Positions 22,870 to 34,498 are shown, numbered from the stretch's first letter. The stretch is DNA of 64,000 nt from Triticum aestivum (GCF_018294505.1 NC_057804.1:249978156-250042155), one strand, 5' to 3'. The notes: generated by a model from the sequence alone, not told the origin. Translations and numbers: made by a program.

Positions 22870-23350
22870 TAGCTAAGAGAAAGTTAGTACTTGTACGCTA
22901 CTAGAGTATTAGTGGGAGTAGATAGTTAACTTGGCTATGATGGTTGTCAACGTGGAAGTTCAGTACTCTATATGTGTATCAGACCTGTTACTTTGCTCTG
23001 AATGTTGAACTTTCCGTTTGAACGTATGGAATGGGCTATTATTTTTTTAAATGGGTTGTATTTGTCCTCCACGGGTTTAGAGGCTGACTTGTGGGCCTAG
23101 CAAGTTGACGCGTACACAATCAGGAGATGATTGTACGTGGAGAGGATGACAGTAGGGACCCACCAAGGTCATGGCAGTACGCAAGCAAGTGCCTCCTTAT
23201 TTCGAGCCAATAAAAAAGTGGCTCCTCCTAGTGGATTTCTGACATCTCGGTCCCATGCCATTGTCAACATAGTCAATAAACGAGAGAATTGCACAACGAG
23301 TGGCTGACACCACGGACCCAGCAGCTCTCCCAGTTATTTTTATTTTGGGT
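22870..23350. other. Repeat-derived intergenic DNA
   Basis: The segment at about 23085-23300 shares motifs (GAGGCTGACTTGTGGGCCTA, AAGTTGACG, GTACGTGGAGAGG, AAGTGCCTCCTTAT) with the tandem repeat at 24234-26330. It therefore looks like an outlying relic of the same repeat. No gene is seen. Confidence 0.5.
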
Positions 23351-23351
23351 T

Positions 23352-23600
23352 AATTTGATAAATGCCACTCCAAATCTGGTGTATCTGAGAAATGCCACTG
23401 CAATTTCCAAACTTTGAAAAATGCCATTTCATGCCATTTCTAGTGGCATTTTTCGAAGTCTGGAGTGGCGTTTTTCAAAGTTTGCAAACTGCAGTTGCGT
23501 TTTTCAAAGTTTGCAAAAATTGCAGTGGCATTTTTGAAAGTTTGGAAATTGAAGTGGCATTTTTATGAATCGCCATAATTGGAGTGGCATTTATCTAATT
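23352..23600. mobile_element. Fold-back MITE with repeated GTGGCATTTTT units
   Basis: The left side (AATTTGATAAATGCCACTCC) and the right side (GGAGTGGCATTTATCTAATT) are inverted copies. Inside, the unit AGTGGCATTTTTnAAAGTTTG and its reverse recur about every 30-40 bp. The whole can fold into a long hairpin. The superfamily is not clear, and no clean target duplication is evident. Confidence 0.7.
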
Positions 23601-24233
23601 TGTTTTTGAGACGGAAGCAGGGTGTCAACTGGGCTGTGTGGGACACTCTGGCCTGTCTAGACAACCTTTTCTTTTATGTTTACCATAGACCAGCCCAGTA
23701 GTTTTTTTCTTTCTGAAAATGGCTAGCCCAGTTTTTTTGTGATTTGTCAATTAAGTCGCTTTATCAGGCCTGTTGGGCTGCAAATCTTTCAAGACGAGGA
23801 GAGCTTCATTTGGCTGGCCGAGAAAATGGCCTATCAGTAATGAGAAATGGGCTGTACATTTTTAAAATACATCAAACCGACAATTAGTTTCAAATATCTT
23901 TTTTTCATTTCGAGATTTTAAATTGCATTGATTTTTATGAGTGGACAATTTATTTGATTTTATATTGATATACATTTATTTTTAAAATCAGTTTGAATGT
24001 GACTCGAAATTTCAGGATTAAAAACAGTTCAGAGCGCACCGACATATGCAAAATTTCGTATAATTTTTTAACCGTGGCCACAATATGGGCTGTAATGCTA
24101 ACAAAAAGAATATGGGCTCCAAAAAACCCGTAAGAATTAGCAAATGGGCTGTAAATTATTTGAAATAATGGCAGATGGGTTGTATGCTATTTTCCACAGA
24201 TTTGAGGCTTTCCACAGATGGCATCGATACTGT
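23601..24233. other. AT-rich intergenic DNA
   Basis: No coding signal is seen. The phrases AATGGGCTGTA and ATGGGCTGTAAAT recur, suggesting decayed transposon sequence. Confidence 0.4.
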
Positions 24234-26330
24234 TGGATACCCATCCAACGGCCGTCATGCTTCTTCAATCTCTGCTCTTCCTGCTCCAGCCGCTCAAACA
24301 AGTGCCGGCGGGACTACCTGCTCCCTCCTCCCCGCGGCCGACTATGCTGCCACGCAGGCTTCACCGCCCCACCGTACTCCCATCGCAGGCCTAGCCATCC
24401 CTCTACTCACCCACAGTCCCACACTTGCTGTTATTCTCCGGCGACGGCAGACGAACCAGTAAACCCTCGTACAGTCGTACTCCCCTCCACGTGGGAAAGA
24501 ACTGCCGAGTCTTCCCTTCCACCATGTCGTTCCCTTCCTAGGCCTCGCCGTCGTCCATCGCCCTGGTGCTCTCGGCGTGGTGTGGTCAACGTGGCCAACG
24601 ACCGACATGCATCTGAAGTGGACTGTACGTGGAAAGGCTGACAGCTGGGTCCACGGCCGCACGCAAGGAAATGCCTCCTTATTATGCGCAAAATAATGAT
24701 TCCTCCACCTGACATCTGGGACCCATCGAAAGGGCCTCTCTATTTCGCGAAAAAAATGTTACCGCCGCTGACAGCTCGGACCCACCAGCTATATCTTCGC
24801 ACGCAATGAAGTGCCTCCTTATTACGCACAAAAAAATGAATACTCCACCTGCTAGCTGGGACCCAGTATAGTGGGCCTACTAAGTTGACGGGGACGAAGG
24901 GCTTTGTCATCTTAGTCAATATGCATGATTCTAGCTCGACTAACCGTACGATGTCCATCCAAAGGCCATAGTGCTTCTTCAACCTCTGGTCTTCTTGCTC
25001 CAGCCGCCCAAAGTAGCGCCGGTCGTGCCGCCTGCTCCTGCCTCTCGTGGCCGGGTGTGTTGCCGTGGAGGCCTCACCGCCCCCAAACTACTCCCACCGC
25101 AGGCCAGGCCATCCCTCCACTCCACTCACCCACACCCCATGTTATTCTGCGGCGAGGGCAGCAAAGCCGAATAAGTGAACCATCGTACACCTCTCCGCAT
25201 GGGCATCCACTGCCGCATCTTCCCCAGCTCCGCATCGTCTCCTTCCTAGGCCTCGGTGTCGTCCACCGCCGTGGTCAATGTGGTCAACGCCCGAATTCCA
25301 TCGGAAGAATACTGTACGTGGAGAGGATGGCAGCTGGGTCCATGGCAGCCGCAAGGAAGTGCCTCCTTATTACGCGGAAAATAATTATTCCTCTGCCTGA
25401 CAGCAGGGACCCACCGGATGGGCCACCAGTATTTCGCGAAAAAAACGTTTACCCCTCACTGCTGGGACCCACCCGACGGGCCACAGTATTTCACGAAAAA
25501 AACGTTCCCCTGCTATCAGCTCGGACCCACCGGAAGTGCCTCCTTATTATGCACAAAAAAATGAATACCCCCCTGCTAGCTGGGACCCACCTTGGTGGGA
25601 GGCTGACTTGTGGGCCTACTAAGTTGACGGGGACGGAGGGCTTTGTCAACTTAGTCAATATAAACGATTCTAGCTGCACTAACCGTACGATGTCCAGCCA
25701 ACGGCCATAGTGCTTCTTCAACCTCTGGTCTTCTTGCTCCAGTCGCCCAAAGCAGCGCCGGTCGTGCCGCATGCTCCTGCCTCCCATGGCCGGATGTGCT
25801 GCCCCGAAGGCCTCACCGCCCCCTACTATTCCCACCGCTGGCCAGGCCCTGCGGCGACGACAGCCTCACACCGCAGCCAAACCAGTGAACCCTCGTACTC
25901 CTCTCTGCACGGGCTTCCACTGCCGCATCTTCCCCGGCTCCCCGTCGTCCCCTTCCTAGGCCTCGACGTCGTCCTCCGCTCTGGTGCTCTCGGCGCGGCG
26001 TGGTCAACGTGGTCAAGGAAGGACTTCCATCGGACGTGGACTGTACGTGGAGAGGCTGACAGCTTGGTCCACGGCCGTAGCAAGGAAGTGCCTCCTTATT
26101 ACGCGGAAAATAATTATTCCTCCACCTGACAGCAGGGACCCACCAGACGGGCCACCGTATTTCGTGAAAAAAATGTTTCCCCCTGACTGCTGGGACTCAC
26201 CAGCTACATCTTCGCACGCAAAGAAGTGCGTCATGGCAAAAAAAAACGATTCGCCCCCTGAGTGCTGGGACCCACCAGCTACATCTTCGCAGGCAAGGAA
26301 GTGCCTGACAGTCAGGACCCACCTGGTCAA
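24234..26330. repeat. Three tandem copies of a ~0.72 kb repeat
   Basis: Units start at about 24234, 24951 and 25689 (spacing 717 and 738 bp), each beginning CCATCCAACGGCC...GTGCTTCTTCAA. Shared downstream blocks are a C-rich segment (CTCCAGCCGCCC), CCTTCCTAGGCCTCG, GTACGTGGAGAGG and AAGTGCCTCCTTATTACGC. Short motifs of the form CTGACAGC.GGGACCCACC with runs of A recur within units. The GC-rich blocks create ORFs in all frames, but none is conserved between copies, so I read it as noncoding transposon sequence. Confidence 0.85.
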
Positions 26331-26379
26331 AGCGTACGTAGCGTTGTCATTCTAGTCGCTAACATGTCCGTACATACTG

Positions 26380-26450
26380 GTCGATGTAGAGGCGTGCACG
26401 TGTTGTAGTAGAGGCGCACATGTGTCGTAGTAGAGGCGGACATGTAGCAT
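26380..26450. repeat. Short tandem repeat, ~28 bp period
   Basis: The unit GTAGTAGAGGCG(G/C)ACATGT is repeated about three times. Confidence 0.7.
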
Positions 26451-26589
26451 GTACACGTACGTACAACGGCCAGGGTGCAAGAAAGAAAATACGGCCACGT
26501 ATGTACATACGGGCGGGGTCTCGAACGCCTACTCGTGCATACGCACGGCCAGGGCTCGTGTACATGGCTGGGTCGGAACGGAGAAATAG

Positions 26590-27010
26590 CATCGTCGTCG
26601 TGTTCATGGGGAGGCAACAGAATGCGTCGTGTTCATGGGGAGGCAATGGAATGTGTCGTGTTCATCGGGAGGCAACGGAACGCGTGGGAGCCAACCGGCT
26701 GGGTCGGAATGGAATGCGTGGTTGTGTTCATCAGGAGGGCTTGGAAGGAACAGGCGATGGAAACGAGGCCTGGCGTACCGCATAACGGAGGCAACGGACC
26801 TCCTATGTTCGGAACGGGGTCCTGTTGATCGGGAGGGGTGTGGCATACCGCAAAATGGAGGAAACGGACCTCCTATGGTCGGAACGGGGGTCCTGTTGTT
26901 CGGGAGGGGTGTGGCGTACCGCAAAACGGAGGAAACGGACCTCCTACGGTCGAAACGGGGGTCATGTTGATCGGGAGGGGTTTGGCGTACCACAAAACGG
27001 GACTCCACGA
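26590..27010. repeat. Tandem arrays, ~33 bp then ~71 bp periods
   Basis: First, GTTCATGGGGAGGCAA.GGAA.G recurs about three times (26603-26690). Then a ~71 bp unit with TGGCGTACCGCAAAACGGAGG and GACCTCCTA.GGTCGGAACGG recurs four times (anchors at 26771, 26841, 26912, 26983). Such arrays are typical of subterminal regions of grass CACTA elements, which fits the CACTA end at 28127. Confidence 0.85.
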
Positions 27011-27019
27011 GATATTATT

Positions 27020-27225
27020 CATCTCCACCGTCGACCTCCTCCAGCCTCCACGGGCTACCATCGACCTCCTCCAGCCTCCACGGGCTCCTGTTCATCCAGC
27101 CTCCACCGCGCGCTACTCCACCAGCTACTTGTTCAACCACCCCTCCACCGTCTACTGTTCATCCAGCCCTCCACACCACGGGGTCTTGTTCAACCACCCC
27201 TCCACGGGCAACCCTCCACAGTCTA
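27020..27225. repeat. C-rich short repeats (CCTCCAGCCTCCACGGGCT)
   Basis: CGACCTCCTCCAGCCTCCAC and GTTCAACCACCCCTCCAC units repeat irregularly up to the assembly gap. The gap probably marks an uncollapsed part of this array. Confidence 0.7.
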
Positions 27226-27616
27226 NNNNNNNNNNNNNNNNNNNNNNNNNNNNNNNNNNNNNNNNNNNNNNNNNNNNNNNNNNNNNNNNNNNNNNNNNNN
27301 NNNNNNNNNNNNNNNNNNNNNNNNNNNNNNNNNNNNNNNNNNNNNNNNNNNNNNNNNNNNNNNNNNNNNNNNNNNNNNNNNNNNNNNNNNNNNNNNNNNN
27401 NNNNNNNNNNNNNNNNNNNNNNNNNNNNNNNNNNNNNNNNNNNNNNNNNNNNNNNNNNNNNNNNNNNNNNNNNNNNNNNNNNNNNNNNNNNNNNNNNNNN
27501 NNNNNNNNNNNNNNNNNNNNNNNNNNNNNNNNNNNNNNNNNNNNNNNNNNNNNNNNNNNNNNNNNNNNNNNNNNNNNNNNNNNNNNNNNNNNNNNNNNNN
27601 NNNNNNNNNNNNNNNN
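27226..27616. other. Assembly gap (N)
   Basis: There are 391 unknown bases within short tandem repeats. Confidence 1.
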
Positions 27617-28127
27617 GTTCATCCAATCGATCGGCTTCAGTTAGCAGCAGTAGGGAAGGAATCGCTAGATCGGGTTCAGTTAACAGCCATCAATCGATCG
27701 CTCGGGTTCAGTAATGCGTAGCCTGTAGTGCAATCGCTCGGGTTCAGTTAGAGACCAATGCCTCGCTCGGGTTCAGTTAGAGCCAACGCCTCACACACAC
27801 GCACGTACCTGTACGAGAGAAACGCGCATTGCTCGGCCCCCAACCTCCCACCATAACTGGGAACTCCCGGAAATTTTCCTCACCCTCGCTTCTACCATGG
27901 TTTTTTCCGTCATGGACGTCCCAAAGAATGTCATGCAGCTGCGTCTCTGGCCCGCCCAGGACGAAAAGCCCATTTTCTGTCATGATTTTTTTTCATAGAA
28001 GTAGGAGCCCACCACATATATGATGATACCGGGTTTTGTCACAATTATCGTCATAGAAGTGTCATATGTATGACAGAAAAAAATTCGTTCGGCCCAAAAT
28101 GTCACGGATGTGTCTTTTTTTGTAGTG
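27617..28127. mobile_element. Terminal part of a CACTA transposon
   Basis: The segment ends TTTTTTTGTAGTG at 28127, the reverse complement of CACTACAAAAAAA, the hallmark CACTA terminus. Subterminal motifs TCATAGAAGT, TGTCATATGTATGACAGAAA and GTTCAGTTAGAG repeat inward. The partner end is not visible to the left, so the element is truncated or its other end is unrecognised. No transposase is seen. It abuts Athila-like LTR sequence. ATA (28128-28130) would be the 3 bp target duplication if the left end were known. Confidence 0.75.
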
Positions 28128-28130
28128 ATA

Positions 28131-28664
28131 GCGGTCGATGTGTGGAGTAATAGTAGTAGATGCAGAATCGTTTCGGTCTACTTGACACGGACGTGATGCC
28201 TATATTCATGCTCATTGCCTTAGAAATCGTCATAACTTTGCCCTTTTCTATCAATTGCTCGGCAGTAATTTGCTCACCCACCATATTATTTGCTATCTTG
28301 GGAGAAGCCTCTAGTAAAACATATGGTCTGCGGGTCTATTTTCCATCATATAAGTTTTTGATCTACTATCTTGTAATCTTTTACTTTTCGATCTATAAAC
28401 CAAAAATACCAAAAATATTTACCTTATCATTTATCTATCTCTATCAGATCTCACTTTTGCAGGTAACTCTGAAGGGATTGACAACCCCTTTATCGCGTTG
28501 GGTGCAAGTTTGTTTCATTGTTTGTGCAAGTCTTTATGATTTGTGTATTGTCTCCTACTGGATTGATACCTTGGTTCTCAAACTGAGGGAAATACTTATC
28601 TCTACTTTGTTGCATCACCGTTTCCTCTTCAATGAAAAAACCAACGCAAGCTCAAGAAGTAACA
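28131..28664 (+). repeat. LTR fragment (3' part)
   Basis: The fragment ends AGAAGTAACA, 11 bp before the primer-binding site. Its 5' part is missing at the CACTA junction. Confidence 0.7.
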
Positions 28665-28675
28665 GGAAGAATTTC

Positions 28676-28693
28676 TGGCGCCGTTGCCGGGGA
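28676..28693 (+). promoter_or_regulatory. Primer-binding site (tRNA-Asp type)
   Basis: TGGCGCCGTTGCCGGGGA is the primer-binding site typical of Athila-like plant elements, commonly assigned to tRNA-Asp. Confidence 0.85.
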
Positions 28694-28924
28694 GATCTAT
28701 GCCAAGTCAAGACATACCAAGTACCCATCATAGAAGTCTCATCTCTTGCATTAAATTATTCGCCATTCGCCTCTCGTTTTCCTCTCCCCCACTTCTAAAA
28801 CGGTTTGCGAAAAGATCCGCCCTTCTCTTCGCCCTTTTTCTTCGCCCCTCTTTGGTTCGATCTTTTGTTCGCTTGTGTTACCATGTGCCTTCTTTTTGTT
28901 TGCATCTTCTCTTGCTAAAAGTTT

Positions 28925-29122
28925 ATGGACCCACATCCACTTGCTAATCTTTTTAAGATATCCAATTATGATGAACCAATTTCTAGCGAGTTGAGTGCAC
29001 TAGATTATCTTTATGAGGTTTTGCCTGAAATTCGTGAATCTAAAAATTGTGATGAAGTAATTTATGAAGAGCTTCACGATAGCTCCTTGAATAAAAAGCA
29101 TTATTGCAATTATTTACTATAA
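28925..29122 (+). pseudogene. Leader/gag-region ORF remnant
   Basis: The short frame starts MDPHPLANLFKISNYDEPIS and is rich in Asp, Glu and Ser. Similar coding-like sequence continues to about 29700 in broken frames (for example GDASFAMSTTCCNDHDWGDY). I take it as the decayed N-terminal ORF of the Athila-like element. No catalytic domain is reached before the insertion at 29709. Confidence 0.5.
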
Positions 29123-29708
29123 ATTCTATTGATTTCAATTGTGCTAATAATTTGCAAAACCCTAAGCTTGGGGATGCTAGTTTTGCTATGTCCACTACTT
29201 GTTGCAATGATCATGATTGGGGTGATTATTCTTATGATCTTGAAAATTTATTAAGCCCCATGATAAATATGAGATTGATAATACTGTTTGCAATATTATT
29301 GAAAGTGGGTTTGGAAGAGTGTCAACTTTAGATCCCACATATTTGCAGAATGTTCAATCTGATGAAATTTTTGATAGAAGTGGGTTTGGAGAGGTCATGA
29401 CTTTAGTTAATGTTAATCCCAGTATTTCGGAAGAGTGTCAACTTTGCATGCATGTGGATCATGTTGAGAATACGTTATGTGATATCTATATTGTTTAATT
29501 TACTTATGATCCTGCATGTAATTATTATGAGAGAGGAAAATATGGTTGCAGAAATTTTCATGTTACCAAATTACCTCTCTTCATGATGAGATTGCTATCG
29601 TCTGTTTCTTCTTCCTTGCATATGCTAGTTTTTGCTTCCCTTGATAATTTGTTTGTTTATAAACCTATGCATAGGAATTATGTTAGACTGAGATGTGTTT
29701 GTCACGTG

Positions 29709-30175
29709 TGAGGGAGTCCTGGATTAGGGGTATCCGGACAGCCGGACTATATACTTTGGCCTGACTGTTGGACCGTGAAGATACAAGACTCAAGACTTCG
29801 TCTCGTGTCCGGATGGGACTCTCCTTTGCATGGGAGACAAGCTTGGAGATCCGGATATTATATTTCCTTCTTTGTAACCGACTCCATGTAAACCCTAGCC
29901 CTCTCCGGTGTCTATATAAACCGGAGGGTTTAGTCCTTAGAGACAGAATCATAATCATCATAGGCTAGCTCCTAGGGTTTAGCCTCTATGGTCTCGTGGT
30001 AGATCAACTCTTGTAACACTCATATCATCAATATCAATCAAGCAGGAAGTTTTTACCTCCGTCAAGAGGGCCCGAACCTTGGTAAAACATCGTGTCCCTT
30101 GCCTCCTATTACCATTAGCCTCAGGCGCACAGATCGGGACCCCCTACCCGAGATCCGCCGGTTTTGACACGGACA
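29709..30175 (+). repeat. 5' LTR, 467 bp
   Basis: The LTR starts TGAGGGAGTCCTGG and ends ACGGACA just before TTGGTGC. It has a TATA box (TCTATATAAACC) at about 29912-29920 and the usual CTTGTAACACTC-like region 90 bp later. Confidence 0.75.
29912..29920 (+). promoter_or_regulatory. LTR TATA box
   Basis: CTATATAAA within GTCTATATAAACCGGAGGG is the likely start signal for the element transcript. Confidence 0.65.
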
Positions 30176-30201
30176 TTGGTGCTTTCATTGAGAGTTCCTC
30201 T

Positions 30202-32433
30202 ATGTCGTCACTGCAAGGCTTGATGGCCTCTTCAATCGTCAACAAAAACATGGCCCAGGGTGAGACTTTTCTCCCCGGATAGATCTTCGTGTTCGGCGGC
30301 TTCGTACTGCGGGCAAATTCGCTTGGCCATCTGGAGCAGATCGACAGCTATGCTCCCAGCCATCAGGTCAGGTTCGGAAACTTGAACTACATGGCCGATA
30401 TCCGCGGAGACTTGATCTTCAACGGGTTCGGGTCTACGCCAGGAGCGCTGGACAATCACGATGGGCACGGCTTAGACCTGCTGTCGGACAATGCTCGGGA
30501 TATCGCCCCTGCAGGAGCCCCGGACCTAAATCCGGAGCAGATTGCCTCGCCCGAGGACGGGTGGATGGACCCCGCCCCGAAGGCCGCACACTTATCGGCG
30601 GTAGAGCCGAAGACAGGCTTCACCCCCAAGGAAGCCTGTAACACCGGACCCTCGGACTCGTATCCGGCTGTAGGTTCCAGTCCGCGCACTCCTGAGCCCG
30701 CCGATTCTAGTTGGGCTCCGGTAATGGAGTTCACCGTTGCGGATATCTTCCAGCACTCGCCCTTTGGCGACGTGCTGAACTCATTAAAATCTCTCTCTTT
30801 GTTAGGAGACTCTTGGCCAAACTATGTCCGGCTCGAGTGGGAAGCAGGCGGCAAAGGAACTCGTGGCCCACCCACCACCCACTTCATTGCCACGGTCGAT
30901 GATTTAACCGACATGCTTGACTTCGACTCTGAAGACATCGACGGTATGGACGACGATGCAGGAGAGGAACAGGAACCACCGCCCACGGGGTGGTGGACAG
31001 CCACCTCCTCATATAATATATATATGGTGGACACTCCGGAGGAAACCAATGGCGATGAGGCAATGGAGGATAACCCCTCAAGGAAGAAAAGAAAGCATGG
31101 GTGTCATCGGCGCCGCTCCAAGCCTCGCCACAACAATATCGGCACCAGTGACGAAAACAGTCCAGATGGTGCCGAAGATGAATACAACCCCGATCAGCTT
31201 GCCTTCGAGCAGGCCGAACAGGAAGACGGGCAGGTCAGCCTAGACGAACAGGCGACGGATGGATATCCGGAGGAGGACAACTACATACCCCCCCTCCGAA
31301 GACGAGATTAGCCTCGGCGACAACGAGTTCAGCATGCCTGAGGACCCCGTGGAGCAGGAGCGCTTCAAGAGCCGGCTTATGGCCACTACGAGGAGCCTGA
31401 AAAAGAAGTAGCAGCAGCTCCAAGCTGATCAAGACCTGCTCACAGACAAATGGACCGAAGTCCTGGCAGCTGAGGAATATGGACTCGAGCGCCACACGGC
31501 TGACCGGCCACCTCGTGGCCGGGATAAAATGGCGTATCAGCCCGAATACCAGCCCGCACCCCCACACCAATACACTACGGCCCGGGGCAATAGGCATGAC
31601 CTGCAAGATATACTAGAAAACAAGGACAAGGGGCTGCACAGCGACGATGACGAGGAGCCCCGGCGTCCGAACACGGAAGGACAGAAGAAATTTCCTCCCC
31701 AGGTGAAAACAGTTAACATGATCTACGCCACCCACATTCCCAAACAGGAATGGAAGCGAGCACTACGGGACATCTATGTGACGGAGCCAGTCGCCCCAAA
31801 ATTCAACCCATGGTCAGCCTGTACGATCACCTTCGATCGTAGGGATCACCCAACTAGCATCCGTCACGGCGGTTCAGCCGCATTGGTCCTAGACCCAACC
31901 ATCAACGTATTCCTCCTCACGCGAGTCCTTATGGATGGCGGCAGCAGCCTGAACTGCTTTATCAGGACACAGTGCACAAAATGGGCATCGACCCTTCAAG
32001 GATCAAGCCAACCAAAACCACCTTCAAAGGTGTAATTCCAGGAGTAGAGGCCCGTTGCATGGGCTCCATAACACTAGAAGTGGTCTTCGGATCTCCGGAT
32101 AACTTCCGAAGCGAGGAGTTAATCTTTGATATCGTCCCTTTCCGCAGTGGTTATCACGCACTGCTTGGACGAACTTCATTCGCTCGATTCAATGCGATAC
32201 CACACTATGCTTACCTCAAGATCAAGATGCCAGGACCTCGTGGGGTCATAACAGTCAATGGAAACATGGACCGCTCTCTCCGTACAAAAGAGCATACTGC
32301 AGCCCTCGCGGCAGAAGTACAATGCAGCCTTCTCCGGCAAACCACCAACCCGGAGACAACAACCCCGAACACCATCAAGCGAGTCCGGAGTACCCCACAA
32401 CAGGATCGCCAGGCACGCCAAGAGCGCGACTAG
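30202..32433 (+). pseudogene. Gag- and protease-like region of the 29709 element
   Basis: The first frame starts MSSLQGLMASSIVN at 30202, stops at TAG 30280-30282, then stays open to 31311. It contains an acidic Asp-rich stretch (LTDMLDFDSEDIDGMDDDAG) and a basic patch (SRKKRKHGCHRRRSKPR). A second frame (31529-32035) holds VNMIYATHIPKQEWKRALRD and a protease active site, LMDGGSSLN. A one-base deletion near 31954 moves the rest of the protease (HALLGRTSFARFNAIPHYAY) into another frame that ends at 32433. Retroelement proteases process Gag-Pol. Here the active-site Asp is kept but the frame is broken. No polymerase follows. Confidence 0.7.
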
Positions 32434-33441
32434 AAGTCCGGCCTCCGCTCCAGCCCCACCAATGCAGCATTCGTGCAGCGTGTACATAATTACGCACTCA
32501 AAATACCATGGGCATAAGGAGAGGCGCAATAGTAACTCAGTCAACAGTGCGGTACAGCCGCAACATACTTTAAATAACCCCGCTTTATCTTTCAGGACAC
32601 TGCTTTCGGGCAGCCTCTTCAAGAAGAGCCAGATTGTCGGACTTGCACAGGGGAGAAAACCAAGGAGGCAAAAGGCTTTGCACACAAAGGGAATACCCAG
32701 GTGGAATCTGTTCACGATCATTATACCTGTTTTACATACCTACATGCGGCCCGCCCTTGGATAGGACATGTTAAATAGTCCTATTTACTTCTGCTTAACA
32801 CATTCATTGTAAACATACGCTTAGACGTATTATTCATCAATGGGAGATAATATATAGCATCAGCTTATTATTCCTATTTGCACATTTTTCACACAAATGT
32901 TTATCTAATATTGCATCCGTACACCTTGGTACGTTCAGCTTGCCAGGGGCTTCCTATGGCGCCCCATAATACGGCAAGACAAGTCCGAACACTTTCAACA
33001 GTGCGGCACCTGGAACTTATAGCATTATATGCATCAGCTCTGAATCATGTCTTGGGTCAATAGTTGGGTTTGCCCGGATCCCTTGTTTTGGTACCTTACG
33101 TTCCGTTATATCGGCTAAGGTAGCGCAGGGAGAACTACTGTGATTGTGTCCCGGTTCTTCCGGACGAGCACCTCAGTAGAGAAAGTCGAAAACTGACCGG
33201 CATGATGCGGTGAGAGCATGTCGCTGTTCGAGAGGTCTTAGAATCCCTAAAGATTTTTCCGCTTTATGCGAGGAATCCGGACTGACTTGAATGGAACTAT
33301 AACTTGCATGATTTGAATGGAACTAACCCGGACTGACGCTATTTTCAGCAAAACTACCATGGTGTTATTTTTGTGTAGAAATAAAACTTCTAAGAATGAC
33401 CAGGAAATCCACAGAGACACATTTTGGAATTAAGAAGAAAT
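32434..33441. other. Noncoding 3' part of the 29709 element
   Basis: There is no ORF of note. Phrases such as CCCGGTTCTTCCGGACGAG and GGAATCCGGACTGAC echo the CCGGA-rich style of the LTR, so this is probably still the same element. It ends at an assembly gap. Confidence 0.4.
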
Positions 33442-33636
33442 NNNNNNNNNNNNNNNNNNNNNNNNNNNNNNNNNNNNNNNNNNNNNNNNNNNNNNNNNNN
33501 NNNNNNNNNNNNNNNNNNNNNNNNNNNNNNNNNNNNNNNNNNNNNNNNNNNNNNNNNNNNNNNNNNNNNNNNNNNNNNNNNNNNNNNNNNNNNNNNNNNN
33601 NNNNNNNNNNNNNNNNNNNNNNNNNNNNNNNNNNNN
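33442..33636. other. Assembly gap (N)
   Basis: There are 195 unknown bases, hiding the junction between the 29709 element and the next LTR. Confidence 1.
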
Positions 33637-34498
33637 GGGGGGGGGCACGCCCCCCTTCCTCGTGGGGCCCATGGGACTCCATCGACCTCAACTCCAACTC
33701 CATATATTCACTTTCAGGGAGAAAAAAATCATAGCAAAGGATTTTCACGTTTTACGATACGGAGCCACCACCAAGCCCTAATCTTCCTCGGGAGGGCTGA
33801 TCTGGAGTCCATTCGGGGCTCCGGAGAGGGGAGTCCATCGCCATCGTCATCATCAACCATCCTCCATCACCAATTTGATGATGCTCACCGCCGTGCGTGA
33901 GTAATTCCTTAGTTTTCAATAGGACCGTAGTTTGAGGAGTTCATGTATTCACTAAGTGTTAATGCTTTGTTCCAGTACTCTATTATAAGGAGGCCTTAAT
34001 ATCCCTTAGTTTTCAATAGGACCCTGCTGCCACGGGAGGGTAGGACAAAAGATGTCATGCAAGTTCTTTTCCATAAGCATGTATGACTATATTCAGAATA
34101 CATGCCTATATTACATTGATGAACTGGAGCTAATTCTGTGTCACCCTATGTTATAACTATTGCATGATGAGTTGCATCCGACGTAATTATCCATCATTGA
34201 TCCATTGCCTACGAGCTTTTCACATATTGATCTTTGCTTAGTTACTTCTCTGTTGCCACTGTTATGATTGCTACAAAATTGCTATTGTTAGTTTTGCCAC
34301 CGTTACCGTTACCTCCATACTACTTTGCTACTAAATACTTTCCTGCAGATATTAAGTCTTTTAGTTGTGGTTGAATTGACAACTCAGCTGCTAACACTTG
34401 ACAATATTCTTTGGCTCCCGTTGTGTCGAATCAATAAATTTGGGTTGAATACTCTACCCTCGAAAACTGTTGCGATCCCCTATACTTGTGGGTTATCA
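33637..34498 (+). repeat. 5' LTR of element B (3' part)
   Basis: The LTR ends CTTGTGGGTTATCA, 11 bp before the primer-binding site. The phrase CCTTAGTTTTCAATAGGACC occurs twice (33908 and 34004). This suggests a short duplication or a deletion-associated rearrangement inside the LTR. The 5' part is lost in the gap. Confidence 0.75.

Larger units (their letters stand above)
28131..29708 (+). mobile_element. Athila-like gypsy element, 5' fragment
   Basis: It holds the 3' part of an LTR (to 28664), a primer-binding site (28676-28693) and about 1 kb of leader or early gag region. On the left it is cut by the CACTA end and on the right by the LTR of the next element at 29709. The text style of LTR and leader matches the abundant Sabrina/WHAM group of Triticeae. 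That name is from memory. Confidence 0.75.
29709..33441 (+). mobile_element. Gypsy-like element with Gag and protease only
   Basis: A 467 bp 5' LTR (29709-30175) is followed by a TTGGTGCTTTCATTGAGAG primer-binding-like segment, a long Gag-like frame, and a protease-like frame ending at 32433. No reverse transcriptase, RNase H or integrase follows. The next 1 kb is noncoding and runs into the gap at 33442. No 3' LTR is visible. It is therefore either a nonautonomous family or an internally deleted copy whose end lies in the gap. It interrupts the Athila-like element to its left. Confidence 0.7.

Noticed and set aside
24144..27008. Many ORFs of 60-140 codons in the tandem repeat region.
   Set aside because: Frames are not conserved between repeat copies and the sequence is noncoding transposon DNA.
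26825..27721. ORFs of up to 298 codons.
   Set aside because: They are carried through the assembly gap at 27226-27616.
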